Source: Saccopteryx bilineata (taxonomy: Eukaryota; Chordata; Mammalia; Chiroptera; Emballonuridae). Taken from it: a stretch of 64,000 bases of DNA. Of the stretch, positions 33,180 through 44,765 are shown one piece after another. Location: the NCBI RefSeq assembly GCF_036850765.1, contig NC_089494.1, forward strand, positions 54,949,809-55,013,808, read 5' to 3'. Every line of letters starts with the position of its first letter. The stretch's first letter is position 1. A program made the translations under genes and the position numbers. The notes below the pieces were generated by a model. That model was not told where the DNA came from, made no database searches, and saw only the letters and a program-made list of their open reading frames with translations.

Positions 33180-33415
33180 CAGACAGCTAATGTTTCTTGA
33201 GTTCCTAATATATACGAAGTAGTATTCAAATATCTTCCATGGATTTATCTAAATAAATATGCACAACAATATCAGGACATGGTGCTGTTATTATTTCTAT
33301 TTTCAGACAAGGCAAGTGAGCTACAAGGGTGTATAACATACATTCAATGTTATTGAGCTGGCAATGGCTAAGTCCAAGTCTTTCCTCTTAACAAAAATGC
33401 TATGATTCAGAGATG
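33180..33415 (-). mobile_element. MIR SINE remnant, antisense
   Basis: CTTGAGTTCCTAATATATACG, TTATCTAAATAAATATGCACAAC, TTATTTCTATTTTCAGACAAGGCAAG and CAATGGCTAAGTCCAAG follow antisense MIR order. Confidence 0.65.
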
Positions 33416-34225
33416 TCAATTTGCATGTAATAGAATGCTTATAGAGCTGCTATCTTCTTTTTAAAATATTCTACTTACAACATTTTGCTACATTTAAAGT
33501 CCTTTTTTCTTAAGGTTGTTTATGGTTTATTTCTGACAGCATCTTCAAAGAGTAGGGACAGCAATCTTATTTCTATGTTCTTCAGTGTAAAAATGAAGCT
33601 ATTATCCAACATAAAAGTATTAATACAATCTTTTCCCCAGAGAGATGGATTATCATGGAAAGTAAACAACAACATTTTCTGGCAATAAAAATAACAAGAC
33701 AGATAGGACAAAAGTAATGACATCCTCTAGCATAATCTTGGCAGAAAATAACTAAATCACCTTGAAGGAGATAAATTGTTACAAAACACCACTCTTGTCT
33801 AATATGGATTGACAGGCAATGACAGGATCCTTCAAGAAGATGGCAGCCCACAGGCCCATATTCTTTCAAGGGATCAGAGGGACTGACACTGCCTGCCAGC
33901 CTCATCTAAGCAGAAAACAACAAGAATCTCTTCAGGCGGATATTTACTCGAAGGTATTATTTCTGGGAAAAGATAGTTTATCAGGGAAGGTGACAGCATT
34001 GTTCCTACACATCCTATCATCGGTTAGAGTAGTAGTTGGGTGACGGGAGAATCCACAATCTATCCTTGGGATTCAAATCAGTCATATATCTTTAGCAAGC
34101 TATAGGGAAATTGAACTAGTCTGTGACACAATTATTTTAAACAAAGAACACATGGAGTTGTTGGTTTATAGATTATTATTCATTTCTTTTCTGTAAATAA
34201 AACACTTTTAAAAATGTTTTATATA
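33416..34225. other. unassigned sequence
   Basis: No repeat or gene identified. Short frames on both strands overlap and have no recognisable motif. Confidence 0.4.
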
Positions 34226-34378
34226 GGCCCTGCCTGGCCAGTTGGCTCAGTGGTAGAGCATTGGCCTGGTGTGTGGATGTCCTGGGTTCAATGCCCAGCC
34301 AGGGCACACAGGAGAAGCGCCCATCTGCTTCTCCACACTTCCCTCTCTCCTTTCTCTCTATCTTTGAAAGTCTAAAAT
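34226..34378 (+). mobile_element. SINE-A head only (3'-truncated)
   Basis: Head GCCAGTTGGCTCAGTGGTAG, B box GGGTTCAATGCCC, AGGAGAAGCGCCCATCTGC and a CT tract, then it stops. The GC-rich body and A tail are missing. This is unusual for a retroposed SINE, which normally loses its 5' end, so either a short subfamily or a later deletion is indicated. Confidence 0.9.
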
Positions 34379-34474
34379 GTGTATATTTCTTGATTTATCA
34401 ATTCCACTTGGAATTGACCTTACAGTTACACCTTTAAAATTATGCAAATATTTATATACACTGATGTTCACTAG

Positions 34475-35795
34475 AGTACTGTTGATAAAATTTACTTTTG
34501 ACATACCGTGAGATTTATAGAAAAATTGCAAGAATAACCAAAGAACTTTTACTCAGAATTTTCAAATAGTAACATTTTATTACATTTATTTTCTCCTTCT
34601 CCTCTTCTCTTTATCTTCCCCTTTCTCCACACACACAAAACGGTTTTTTCCCCGGTATTGAGAGTAAGTTGCAAAGTACTCCTTTATCTCTAAAGGCTGC
34701 ATTGTGTATTTCCTAAATATCCATGACATTTTAATATAATATCAGTATGTGTATGAAAGTTAAGAAGTTAACATTAATGTGATACTATTTTCTTAAATAG
34801 AGAAGTTATTCAGATTTCTTTAACTGTCCTAGTAATGATCTTTATAGCAAGAAAATCTGTGGGCTGTATTTGTTGTTTTATCTCTTTAGTTTCATTTAAT
34901 CTGATACAGGTTCTGTGTTTTTCTTTGTATGTCATGACATGGACACTTTTGAAAGAGTAGAGGCCAGGTAGTTTGTAGAATTTTTCTCTCTTTGAGTTAG
35001 TCTGTTTTCTCATGAATAGATTTATGTCATGCACTTTTGTCAAGAATACCAGACAAGTGATGTGTTTTCCTTAGCACATCATACCAGGAGGCGCATGCTG
35101 CAATATTGTCCTCTCACTGGTTAATTTGGTTACTTGGTAAAGGTGCTTGCCAGGTTTTTCTAGTGTAAAGATATCATATTTCTTGTTTGTAATTATAGCT
35201 ATCTGTGAGTATTTACTTTGAGATAAAATAAATATTCAGTTACTCCTCAAACTTCCTCCCACTAATCTCAGTATCCAATGTTGATTCATACCTGAATCAG
35301 TTATTAATATGATGTTTACCAATTGGTGATTCTTTAATTCCATCATTTCTTTTTTACTGTTTGTTTTCTACTGTAAGGAAGAGCTATCTCTTTTTCCTTA
35401 TGTATTTAAAAATATTTGTGTGAACTAATAGATTATAATTTTAGTAGATATAATAATTTTTATTCACATATAATATTAACAGAATTATCTTAATTATTGA
35501 GATATAATCTTTATTCTTTGGTACTCAAATTAGACCAGGTTTGGCAAATAGAACCACTTCAAGCACTTCTCTGTCTTTTTGACATATCCCAATCATTTTA
35601 GAACACTTACTTTCTGGAAAAACAAGATGGTTGAGTCTCACTGTCCTTGTCCTAGCCCCGGAATCAGCCATTTTCCTAAGAAGCCCTAGCTCTAGTTTGT
35701 TGAGAATGGTATTTAGAAACACACATCTGTACATTAGATGTATAGAGCACCGTGCTTTCTTTGTTTTTTATTTTTGTTGTTGTTCATTTTTTGAG
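34475..35795 (-). mobile_element. L1ME-type 3' UTR, antisense
   Basis: The order of blocks is that of an old L1ME 3' UTR read in reverse: GTCCTAGTAATGATCTTTATAGC, TTTAGTTTCATTTAATCTGATACAGG, GACACTTTTGAAAGAGTAGAGGCC, TACTGTAAGGAAGAGC, TCTTTTTGACATATCCC and GAATGGTATTTAGAAAC. It covers more than 1.2 kb with few interruptions. Confidence 0.82.
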
Positions 35796-35829
35796 GAACG
35801 TTTTAAATAATAAAATATTAGAAATAAAT

Positions 35830-36180
35830 TAACATTTATCAGGAGAATCAGTTAAACTTTATCTATGGAGTGGAATATTATTCAGCTATTAAAAATAATG
35901 AGGCACCTTCATTGTACTGATATGGAAAAGGATCTAATATATATTATATATATTTAAGAAAGGTAAGTTAGTGAAAAGCTGGTATGGTTTATTTTAAACA
36001 TTATAAACAAGTAGATGTATATTCAAATAGAAAAATTTTTAAATCTGAAGATTAATACCAAACCACAATTTTTTTTAAAATTTCTGGTAATGGAATAAGA
36101 AATAAGGTAACATTTAAATTTTTCCATAGGTTCTTATAACTTTTTATGCATTAAGCATTTACCAATTTTTATTTAAACAT
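35830..36180 (+). mobile_element. old L1 fragment, sense
   Basis: TATCTATGGAGTGGAATATTATTCAGC and AAATAATGAGGCACCTTCATTGTACTGATATGG match L1M 3' sequence in sense orientation. Confidence 0.65.
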
Positions 36181-36712
36181 ATAAATCTGAAAATAAGTAC
36201 AAAATAAAATAACAAAAACTGTTTGGGTGTTAATGGCTTACAAGAGACTAAAAGTAATTTACAGGGAGCTAGGGAAACTCGACCTCATTGTATACTGGTA
36301 AAACTGCTAGATTAGTACACTCTAGTCAATTGGTTTGTAATAACTGCCTCAATCGGTAAGTCAATTTTCTTCAAGTCTCATTTAGTATCCTCATTAGTTA
36401 AGATTTATTATCTATAAATAGATTTTTCTTTATCAGGGCACACATTTGTTAATACAGCCCCAAATCAAGTCTAGTAGATGCCTCTGAGGCAGGCCTGGCT
36501 TTCTTTTGGCCCACTCTCAATCTCAGTTCAGACTCACTTGGCACCAATAGTTCCTAGCCTAGATCACATGTAACAAGCTTCTGCATTTAGCCAGGGTGTC
36601 AGGAGATTGCTGAGCCTTCATACAAGCATGGCCAGGAATCAGGGAAGGGACAAGGCTCCTCATGAAGTCCTCCAACAGTGGTAGATGGGAATATGAGGAT
36701 AAATGCTCCAAA
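36181..36712. other. unassigned sequence
   Basis: No recognised feature. Confidence 0.4.
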
Positions 36713-36943
36713 GCAGGAGTTAGCGTATTGGTTCTACAAAGGGCCAGATAGTAAGTATTTTAGGTTTTATAGGCCATGCATTGTCTGTGACAACTACTCA
36801 ACTCTGTTCTTATTGCCCTAAAATTGCCATATGTAGTAAGTGAACAAGTTAACATGCCTGTATTCCAATAAAACTTTATTTACAAGAAAGTCATTGGCCA
36901 GATTTGGGCCACAGGCCATAGTTGGCATACCATTGTTCTAGAC
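36713..36943. mobile_element. ancient hAT-Charlie-type MITE
   Basis: CAGGAGTTAGCG...CAAAGGGCCAGATAGTAAGTATTTTAGG on the left and AATAAAACTTTATTTACAAGAAAG...TTTGGGCCACAGGCCATAGTTGGC on the right match a common mammal-wide Charlie-like element. Inverted ends are decayed and no clear target duplication remains. It is much older than the 3485 and 13086 hAT copies. Confidence 0.75.
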
Positions 36944-37689
36944 ACTTGTGTTAAAGGTGACAGCCCTGGGAATTATTTTATATAAGCTTCCAAGGAAATT
37001 CTAGTGGAATTGAGACTGTCACTCTCAACAGTGACCTGGATAATATCCCCCTATATTGGCTTTTTCTCCTTTTTTATTCTTCGACTGCTTCCTCACTTCT
37101 TCCTGCTCCCTATTTAGCTTCTAGAATAAACCACATCTGCCAAAGTCCAAATTTCACATCTTTTCATGTGTGTGTATTTTAGATGATTTATTTATATACA
37201 GGCCTTGAGTAACAAGCTCCTTCTCTGAACAATGAGGCTATTGCTGTTTGGAATGATATAAAATCTCACATCTTAAATGAAGACACTGAGGTTCCACATC
37301 TTGTGAATAAATCAGGAATATGAGCTGAGAAGATTGCATCTGCCTAATTATCATTCAGTCATAAAAAAGACAAATACTATGAAGACTGTGTCCTCCGAAG
37401 AGGACACGGGTAAAGTGTAAGATGAGTAGGAAGCAGGGAAGAATCACACTCTATTTTCCATTGCCAAAAATTTACTTAATGATTTCCTGTGAATAGTGTA
37501 GACCTTGGAGGCTCTCTGGTATTTCACACTGAAAAATAAATGACACAGATCTAACTTTAGGGGAAATGTATAGCAACAAAGTATATCTTCAGTGCCTATA
37601 CATTTCCAGCTAGGTCTTGCTTCTCTGCTGTACCATACAGTATGCCTTTCTGGCAGGTCTCGATCTGCTCCCTGATCATCCAAAACCTT
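36944..37689. other. unassigned sequence
   Basis: No gene recognised. A short MIR-like stretch at 37270-37330 is too weak to claim. Confidence 0.4.
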
Positions 37690-39110
37690 TCACTGCATCA
37701 GATTTTTATTCATAACAAACAGTTCCTGGCATTGGAGGCACAAGAGTGAACAAAGTCCCAGCCTGCTAGGAACTAATATTTAAGTAGTAGGAGAATGACA
37801 CAAATAAGTCAAGGGTGGTGAGTGCAATGAAGTAAAGATGTAGGATTGACCAGGTGGTGGTGCTGTGGATAGAACAGCTACACAGACTCTGAGGACTCAG
37901 CTTTAAAACCAAGGTAGTGGGCATGAGTGTGGACTCAACAACTTGAGTGTGGGTTGCTGGCTTGAGCATGGGATCATAGACATGACTTCATGGTCACTGG
38001 CCCAAAGGTTGCAAGCTTGAAGCCCAACATTGCTGGCTTGAGCCCAAGGTTACTGGCTTGAGCAAGGGGTCGCTGGCTCGGCTGGAGCCCCATGGTCAAG
38101 GCACATATGAGAAAGCAATCAATGAACAACTAGGTGCCACAAGGAAGAATTGATGCTTCTCATTTCTCTCCCTGTCTATTCTATTCTCTCTCTCTCTCTC
38201 TTTCTCTCTCTCTTCTTCTGTAAAAAAAATAAATAAAAAAAGTAGGAAAAGGTGAGTGATGAACAATTAGATGTTATTTTGCATAGTATGTTCAGGGAGA
38301 TTTTTTTTTATATTTGGGCAGACATTTGAGTTAAACTGTGCAGAGAGCTGAAGGATCTTTTCCAGGAACAAAGCAAATGCAAAAGTCCTGAGTTGGCAGC
38401 AGGGAGAAGGCCAGAGTGGATAGCAATGACTGAGGGCTAGAGGGTAAGAAGGAAGAAAATGTCAGGGGCAACAGGAGTTTGGAAGAAAGAAAAGATAATA
38501 AAACATGGATTTTATTCTGAGGAATCAGATGAGTAGACATTCTGACTTCTATTTTTAAATGGTCCCAATGGAGAATACACTGCTGGATGGCCAGGTGGAG
38601 AGAATTTCAATAGGGGCCTATTGCATCAACCCAGAAGAGAAATGGCCATGGATTAGGATAAAGAGAGAAAAGTGGAGATAAGGCAGTCAGATTCCGGGTA
38701 TACTCTGAAGGCAGAGTTAACAGAATTCATCAATGGGTTATGGTGCAACAGAAATTAAGGAGGTATAGATGATCTCAAGATTTTGCCTTGAACATCAAGA
38801 GGGAGGGAATTACAATTTACTGTTATAGAAAAGAAATCAGGAAGAGAAGGCCTAAGGGAAATTCAAGTGGTGGGTTTTGTCATATTAGATCTGAGATTCT
38901 TATTCAATATCAAAGAGGAGATGTCAGATATATGAGCCTGGCATTCAGAGGAGAGGTTGGGACTGGCAATAAGAATTGAGGAGTTGTTCATTTCTAGATA
39001 GTATTTAAAGTCATAGGACTGGACATGACCAGTGTGACTGTAGTTAGAGTGATGAAGAGGAATCCCAGGACTGACCCTAGGGTACTCTAACACTAGGCTG
39101 GGGAGAAGAT
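37690..39110 (-). mobile_element. ancient L2-associated repeat, split by SINE-B
   Basis: CATCAGATTTTTATTCATAACAAACAG...GGCACAAGAGTGAACAAAG at the left resembles antisense L2 3' sequence. GTGCAGAGAGCTGAAGGATC, CAATAGGGGCCTATTGC and GGGAATTACAATTTACTG continue the same unnamed ancient repeat as at 28.4-29.3 kb. The SINE-B at 37845-38240 interrupts it. Confidence 0.5.
37845..38240 (+). mobile_element. SINE-B, diverged and expanded
   Basis: Head GACCAGGTGGTGGTGCTGTGG, several GGCTTGAG/CATGG modules, GGTCAAGGCACATATGAG, AAGCAATCAATGAACAAC, a CT tract and an A-rich tail. Flanking GTAGGA appears on both sides. Confidence 0.88.
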
Positions 39111-39484
39111 CCAGTAATGCACATTGTCCTTAGGTTTCAGAAGTGTGTGTATATGTGCATATGTGTGTGTAAGAAATGAACTAGCCATTGGGTATACTCA
39201 TACTCAGGCTCTTTTTGCCCCACCTCTATCAAAATATACTTTCAGAACACACCTTGTTGATGTGGTAAATGAAATTATTCTGTTATTAATAGCATCATAT
39301 CCTGATTAAACAGTTAATATTCTAACAGGAACCCTTAAGTGCCTAGAATACAAAAGTTTGGGTTTATAGAGAGTGCTCTCAAATACTGATGGGAAGATAT
39401 GTGTGGTGTTGTTGATATGGGGGTTCAGTTTTTAACATATGGGTCAAGCAAGTTCCTGACTAGTGAGCTTGAAGTTAACTCTTA
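39111..39484. other. unassigned sequence
   Basis: No recognised feature. A GT-rich patch occurs at 39143-39172. Confidence 0.4.
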
Positions 39485-39892
39485 CCTTTCGTGACAACAT
39501 GGATGAACCTGAAAACTATTATTCTAAGTCAAATAAACAGGCAGAGAAAGAAAAATACCATATGACCTCACTCATTTGAGGAATTCAATGAACAATGTGA
39601 ACTGAGGAATGGAACAGAGGCAGAGGCGGGATCAAGGGACCAGAGGGAAAGTGGTCAGAAGGAATGTAGAAGAGAAGATGGGATCAAGAGAAGGGAAAGA
39701 GATTAACGAAATTATATATACATAACACAGCATTATAGAGAGCAGGGCAGCAAATCCTGGAGGGAAGGGGGGAAGGTATTGGGGGGAGGGGGCATGAGGG
39801 GCCGAGGGGGAATAAGGGGGTGGGGGAGATATTTTCGGTGGGACACTTGAATCTATGTAAACACAAAATAAAATCGTAGAAAAAAGAATACA
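39485..39892 (+). mobile_element. L1 3' end, 5'-truncated, sense
   Basis: ACATGGATGAACCTGAAAAC, CCATATGACCTCACTCATTTGAGG and a long G-rich 3' UTR are followed by TTGAATCTATGTAAACACAAAATAAAATC and an A-rich tail. The G-rich 3' UTR is characteristic of L1. The same ending is in the 95-bp copy at 18166-18260. Confidence 0.88.
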
Positions 39893-40529
39893 ATTACATA
39901 AAACTAAGAAACATACCTGAACTAAAATAATCCTATCATTTTAAGAAATAAAGTTTTCAATTTTAATAGTGAGATAAAAAATGCCAAATTTATTCCTTAA
40001 ATAGAGAACATGCAAACAAAATGCAGGTAAATGATCACTAGCAAAACTATCAGTTTAGACATATAAACATTTTTTGTAAAAAACAACTAAATATAAAATA
40101 GTAAGTAATTCCCTGGAACATACAGTTTTGATATATTACATTTAAGCAAAACTGGCTCCTTTGGTGTTCAAAATGTCCACAGTTTTGAAATTAGTAGGGA
40201 ATTCTAAAGTGTAATAGGAATATTAGAAACAATTCTTAGAACTAGGGGAATATATTGGAAATTTTTTTTAACTCTAAAAAAATGTCTATATTTGTTGCTC
40301 TGTTTACTGGGACAATTTGCTTTTGAAGAACTTTGCCACTTGTGCATCTGTAATTATTAAGCAACAACTATATGCAAACTTTATGACTTTTCATCTTATC
40401 CTTACATATTCTTGATATAGGTAGATAGTTGTCATACCTTTGATAATATATTATTTCAGTTTACCACTTTCTACTGTATCGGGGTCATCTTCTTTAGAAA
40501 TATTTCAATCCCATGTCATTTTCCTTTGT
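39893..40529. other. unassigned AT-rich sequence
   Basis: No recognised feature. Confidence 0.45.
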
Positions 40530-41223
40530 TATTTTTATTTATTTATATATGTTTTTGGTTAATCCCTTCACCTTCTTTGATTCAGTCCCCCCTTCCCCCT
40601 TCCCTCTGACAGCTATCCATCTGTTCCCTGTGACCCTGCCTCTATTTCTATTTTGTTTCTCAGTTTATTGTGTTAATTAGATTCCACACATAAGTGAAAT
40701 CATATGGTATTTGTCTTTCTCTGCCTGGCTTATTTCACTTAGCATAATAATCTCCAGGTCCATCCATGCTGTCACAAGGGTACGATTTCTTTTTTTTTAA
40801 ATTTTTTATGGCCACATAGTATTCCATTGTGCAAATATACCACATTTTTTTATCCACTCATCCACTGATGGATACTTGGGCTGCTTCCAGATCTTGGCTA
40901 TTGCAAACAATGCTGCAATAAACATGGGGGTGCATATCTTCTTTTGAATTAGTGTTTTGGTATTCTTAGGATATAGTCTTCGAAGTAGGATAGCTGTTTT
41001 AGAAGGCAGTTTTATTTTTAATTTTTTGAGGAAATGCCATACTGTTTTCCACAGAGGCTGTACCAGTCTGCATTCCCACCAGCAGTGCAGGAGGGTTCCC
41101 TTTTCTCCACACCCTGGACAGCACTTGTTTGTTGGTTTGTTAATGAAAGCCATTCTGACAGGTGTGAAGTGGTATCCCATTGTGGTTTTAATTTGCTTTT
41201 CTTTGATGATTAGGGACGTTGAG

Positions 41224-41225
<2 letters not shown>

Positions 41226-41264
<39 letters not shown>
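41226..41264. repeat. T39 homopolymer inside L1 ORF2
   Basis: 39 uninterrupted T at a place where L1 normally has a short T run before ATATGCCTGTTGGCC. It looks like local homopolymer growth. Assembly error cannot be excluded. Confidence 0.9.
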
Positions 41265-41269
<5 letters not shown>

Positions 41270-41741
41270 GCCTGTTGGCCATCTGTATGTCCTTATTGGA
41301 GAAGTCTCTATTCAGGTCCTTTGCCCATTTGTAAATTGAGTTGTTTGTCTCCTTGGTGTTAAGTTTTATAAGTTCTTTATAAATTTTTTATATTAATCCC
41401 TTCTCAGATATATTGGCGAATATGTTCTCCCATGGAATGTGTTGTCTTTTTATTTTGCTGATGGTGTCTTTTGCTGTGCAAAAGCTTTTAGTCTGTATAG
41501 TCCCATTTGCTTATTTTGTTCTTTATTTAACTTATCTGGGGAGATATGTTGGCAAAATATTATTATAAGAGATGTTTGAGAGTCTGCCTATGTTTTTTTC
41601 TAGAATTTTTATGGTTTTGTGACTTACATTTAAGTCTTTTATCCATTTTGAGTTTATTTTGTGAATGGTGTAAGTTAGTGGTCTAGTTTGACTTTTTTGC
41701 ATGTTCCTGTCCAATTTTCCCAACACTATTTATTTATTTAT

Positions 41742-42031
41742 ATTTTATTTTTTAAGTGAGAAGAAAGAAGATAGACTCCCACACGTGCCCCGACTGGGAT
41801 CCATCTGGCGACCCCTGTCTCGAGCTGATGCTTGAATCAACAGAGCTATCCTCAGCACCTGAGACTGACACTTAGACCAACAGAGCCACTGACTGCAAGA
41901 GGGGAAGAAAGGAGAGAGGGAGGGAAGAGAAGCAGAAGGTCACTTCTCATGTATGCACTGACCAGGGATTGAACCTGGGACATTCACATGCCAGGCTGAT
42001 GCTCTATCTACTGAACAAACCAGCCAGGGCC
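41742..42031 (-). mobile_element. SINE-A, antisense, diverged
   Basis: T/A-rich tail, AGACTCCCACACGTGCCCCGACTGGG, a diverged middle with GACTGACACTTAGACC, GGGAAGAGAAGCAGAAGG and a head ending AACAAACCAGCCAGGGC. Flanks CCAACACTATT and CCAACAACACTTATT are a decayed duplication of the host L1. Confidence 0.88.
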
Positions 42032-42848
42032 CAACAACACTTATTAAAGAAACTGTCTTTACTCCATTATATACTCTTGCCTCCTTTGTCAAATATTAAT
42101 TGACCATAAAGACATAGTTTTATTTCTGGACTCTGTTCTGTTCCATTGATCTGTATGCCTGCTCTTATGTCAGTACTAGGATATTTTTATTATTAATGTC
42201 TTAGTAGTTTGATATCAAGAAGTGTAATACCTTCCATTTGCTCTTCATTTTCAAGATTGCTGAGGCTATTCAGGTTCTTTTTTGGTTCCATATATATTTT
42301 TGAAATATTTGTTCTAGATCTATAAAGTATGCCATTTTTATTTTAATAGGAATTACTTTTAAACTATAGATTACTTTGAGTAGTATGGACATTTTAATGA
42401 TTATCATTCTTCCTATCCATGAAAACAATATATGCTTCCACTTGTTTTTATCTTCCTTCATTTCTTTTTTCAATTTGTTACAATTTTCTGAGGACAAGTT
42501 TTTTACTGCTTTGGTTAAATTTATTCCTAGGTACTTTTGTTGTTGTTGTTGTTGTAGTAGTAAATGAAATTGTTTCCTTAATTTCCATTTCTGACAGTTC
42601 ATTATTGGTGTATAAAATCACTGATTTCTGAATATTAATTTTATATCCCACCACTTCACCAAATTTATTTATCAGGCCTAGTAGTTTTTTGGCAGAGAGT
42701 TTAGGGTTTTCTATGTACAGTATCATGCTGTCAGCAAATAATGACAGTTTTACTTCTTTCTTTCCAATTTGGATGCCTTTTATTTCTTCTTCTTGTCTGA
42801 TTGCTGTGCTTAGGACATCCAGGACCATGTTGAATAAGAATGGTGAAA

Positions 42849-43526
42849 GGGGACATTTTTTTTAATTTAAATAAATTTTTATTAATGTTAATGGGGTGAC
42901 ATTAATAAATCAGGGTACATATATTAAAAGAAAACATGTCTAGGTTATCTTGTCACTCAATTATGTTGCATACCCATCGCCCAGAGTCAGATTGTCCTCC
43001 GTCACCCTCTATCTAGCTTTCTTTGTGCCCCTCCCCCTAGCCCTCTCCCTCCTTTCCTCCCACGTCTTCCCTCCCCCCACCCCTGGTAACCACCACACTC
43101 TTGTCCATGTCTCTTAGTCTCGTTTTTATGTTCCACCAATGTATGGAATCATGTAGTTCTTGTTTTTTTCTGATTTACTTATTTCACTCCTTATAATGTT
43201 ATCAAGATCCCACCATTTTGTTGTAAATGATCCGAAGTCATCATTTCTTATGGCCGAGTAGTATACCATAGTGTATATGTGCCACATCTTCTTTATCCAG
43301 TCTTCTATTGAAGGGCTTTTTGGTTGTTTCCATGTCTTGGCCACTGTGAACAGTGCTGCAATGAACATGGGGCTACATGTGTCTTTACGTATCAATGTTT
43401 CTGAGGTTTTGGGGTATATACCCAGTAGAGGGATTGCTGGGTCATAAGGTAGTTCTATTTGCAGTTTTTTGAGGAACCACCATACTTCCCTCCATAATGG
43501 TTGTACTACTTTACAGGGGGACATTT
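42849..43526 (-). mobile_element. 5'-truncated L1 (658 bp) nested in an older L1
   Basis: A 10-bp TSD GGGGACATTT lies at 42849-42858 and 43517-43526. The insert at 42859-43516 begins with its 3' tail (TTTTTTAATTTAAAT...TTAATGGGGTGACATTAATA) and ends in ORF2 coding sequence. Its 3' UTR differs from that of the host L1, so it belongs to a younger bat L1 lineage. Confidence 0.95.
43126..43524 (-). pseudogene. L1 ORF2 C-terminus of the nested L1
   Basis: 132 codons open on the minus strand give the L1 ORF2 C-terminal domain (PLWREVWWFLKKLQIELPYD, KTWKQPKSPSIEDWIKKMW, YYSAIRNDDFGSF), ending at the natural stop in the position expected for L1. It is a 5'-truncated fragment with no start codon of its own, so it is not a gene. 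Its unbroken frame over 130 codons supports recent insertion. Confidence 0.88.
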
Positions 43527-43739
43527 CTGTCTTGTTCTTGATCTGAAAGGGATTTCTTTTAGTTTTTGCCCATTGAGTATGATGTTGGCTGTCAGTTTGC
43601 CATATTTTCCTCTGTTGTTTTTAAAAAGAAATAAATGAACAGGACAATCATTATTACGAGGCTGAATGAATATGCATTTCACTAGTAATCCAGTTCATTT
43701 AGGATAACACTTAGAAGGAAGTTATCTCTCAGGAGAGTA

Positions 43740-44115
43740 TAGGTTATGCTGTAGTAATGATCAACCTAGACATTTTAGTGGTCACAACCATAAAAGTTTC
43801 TCACTCATGGTATAAACTGTAGGGTAGTTGTGGCTTTTCATATTTTCTTATTTCTAGAAAGCAAACTGAAGGTGGTATATTTCTCTGGATATTGCTGTTT
43901 TTAAGACAGAGAAAAGAGACATGGCAAAGCATGTGCTGGCTCTTAAAGCTTCTGCTCAGAATGCATACACACTGTTCTGTTCTAAGTGTAACATTTCTAA
44001 GTTCAGTCGGAAAGGAATGTACTACCCTTCGACAGGGAATAGTGCAGGGAGAGAAGTCAGAATATTTGGCAAACAAATATAGTTTACTACAAAAGATAAA
44101 GAGTTCAATTGGATA
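43740..44115. mobile_element. ancient repeat, family uncertain
   Basis: GCTTCTGCTCAGAATGCATAC, GTGTAACATTTCTAAGTTCAGTCGG and AATATTTGGCAAACAAATATAGTTTAC resemble a mammal-wide old repeat ending in GGTGAACA..ATAGTCTACC. No confident name. Confidence 0.4.
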
Positions 44116-44599
44116 AGTCTTTCTGTCTCCACTTATCCAATATAACAACTATAAAGAACTATATCTTCTCTACTTTTTTTTGACATTTAGTACTTTTTTA
44201 TTTACTCATAATGCTCAGTGAAATATTTCTCAGCAACCAAAGATCCTAATCAGACTTTTAAATTCATCTTAGAATTCATACCAATTGAGAATAAGAAACA
44301 ATTCTAGAGCCCAGGCAATTGACATTCTTATCATTGTATAGTTATCATCTAACCCTGTATAACAAACAGTTCCTTACGTTTTTCTTTTTTTTCTTTTTTT
44401 CTTTTTTTAGGTTAGGCCTTGCTGTTTAGGTCTGCTTTCATCTAACATCACTTTTCCAGACCTATACTGCAATTAACCAGTGCCTCTATCTTTTCTTTAA
44501 AAACTCTACTAGAAGAATTCAAAGAAAATATAAATTCCCTCACAGCTGTAATGTAGGGAAAATAATACTCTATTGGAAATGGAGGAAATTTGTGATACC
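44116..44599. other. unassigned AT-rich sequence
   Basis: No recognised feature; T/CT runs at 44380-44408. Confidence 0.4.
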
Positions 44600-44765
44600 C
44601 TGGTACCATCACTATCTAGCTTTTTCTCTTGAAGCAAGTAATTGACCTCTAAGAACCTCAGTTTTTTTTACCTGTACAATCGGAATAGCCACATCTGTCT
44701 TACAGGGCTGTTGTAAGGAACAAATCGGATAGCTTATGTAAAGGTACCTTATAAGCTCTCTTGAA
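44600..44765 (+). mobile_element. MIR SINE remnant
   Basis: TGACCTCTAAGAACCTCAG, ACCTGTACAATCGGAATAGCC and CAGGGCTGTTGTAAGGAAC match MIR core and 3' part. Confidence 0.75.

Larger units (their letters stand above)
40806..42828 (-). pseudogene. L1 ORF2 C-terminal half, broken
   Basis: L1 ORF2 encodes endonuclease and reverse transcriptase for target-primed insertion. Here only the RT core and C-terminal part survive, on several frames. The segment 42828-42478 carries the RT motif LFAD with the second catalytic aspartate replaced by serine ([13 protein letters not shown]). Segment 42602-42270 carries the post-RT KEDKNKWKHI-type region. Segment 41282-40806 carries the C-terminal cysteine-rich motif ([18 protein letters not shown]) and the C-terminal [17 protein letters not shown] block. 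Frameshifts and insertions separate these segments. The altered catalytic residue and broken frames rule out activity. Confidence 0.9.
40530..43622 (-). mobile_element. L1 LINE 3' half, antisense, with three later insertions
   Basis: From the 3' UTR at 40530 the element reads back through ORF2 to about 43622. It is interrupted by a T39 run (41226-41264), a SINE-A (41742-42031) and a younger L1 (42859-43516). Phrases such as CACATAAGTGAAATCATATGG and GCTGCAATAAACATGGG are diagnostic of L1 on the complementary strand. The 5' part of the L1 is absent. Confidence 0.93.
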
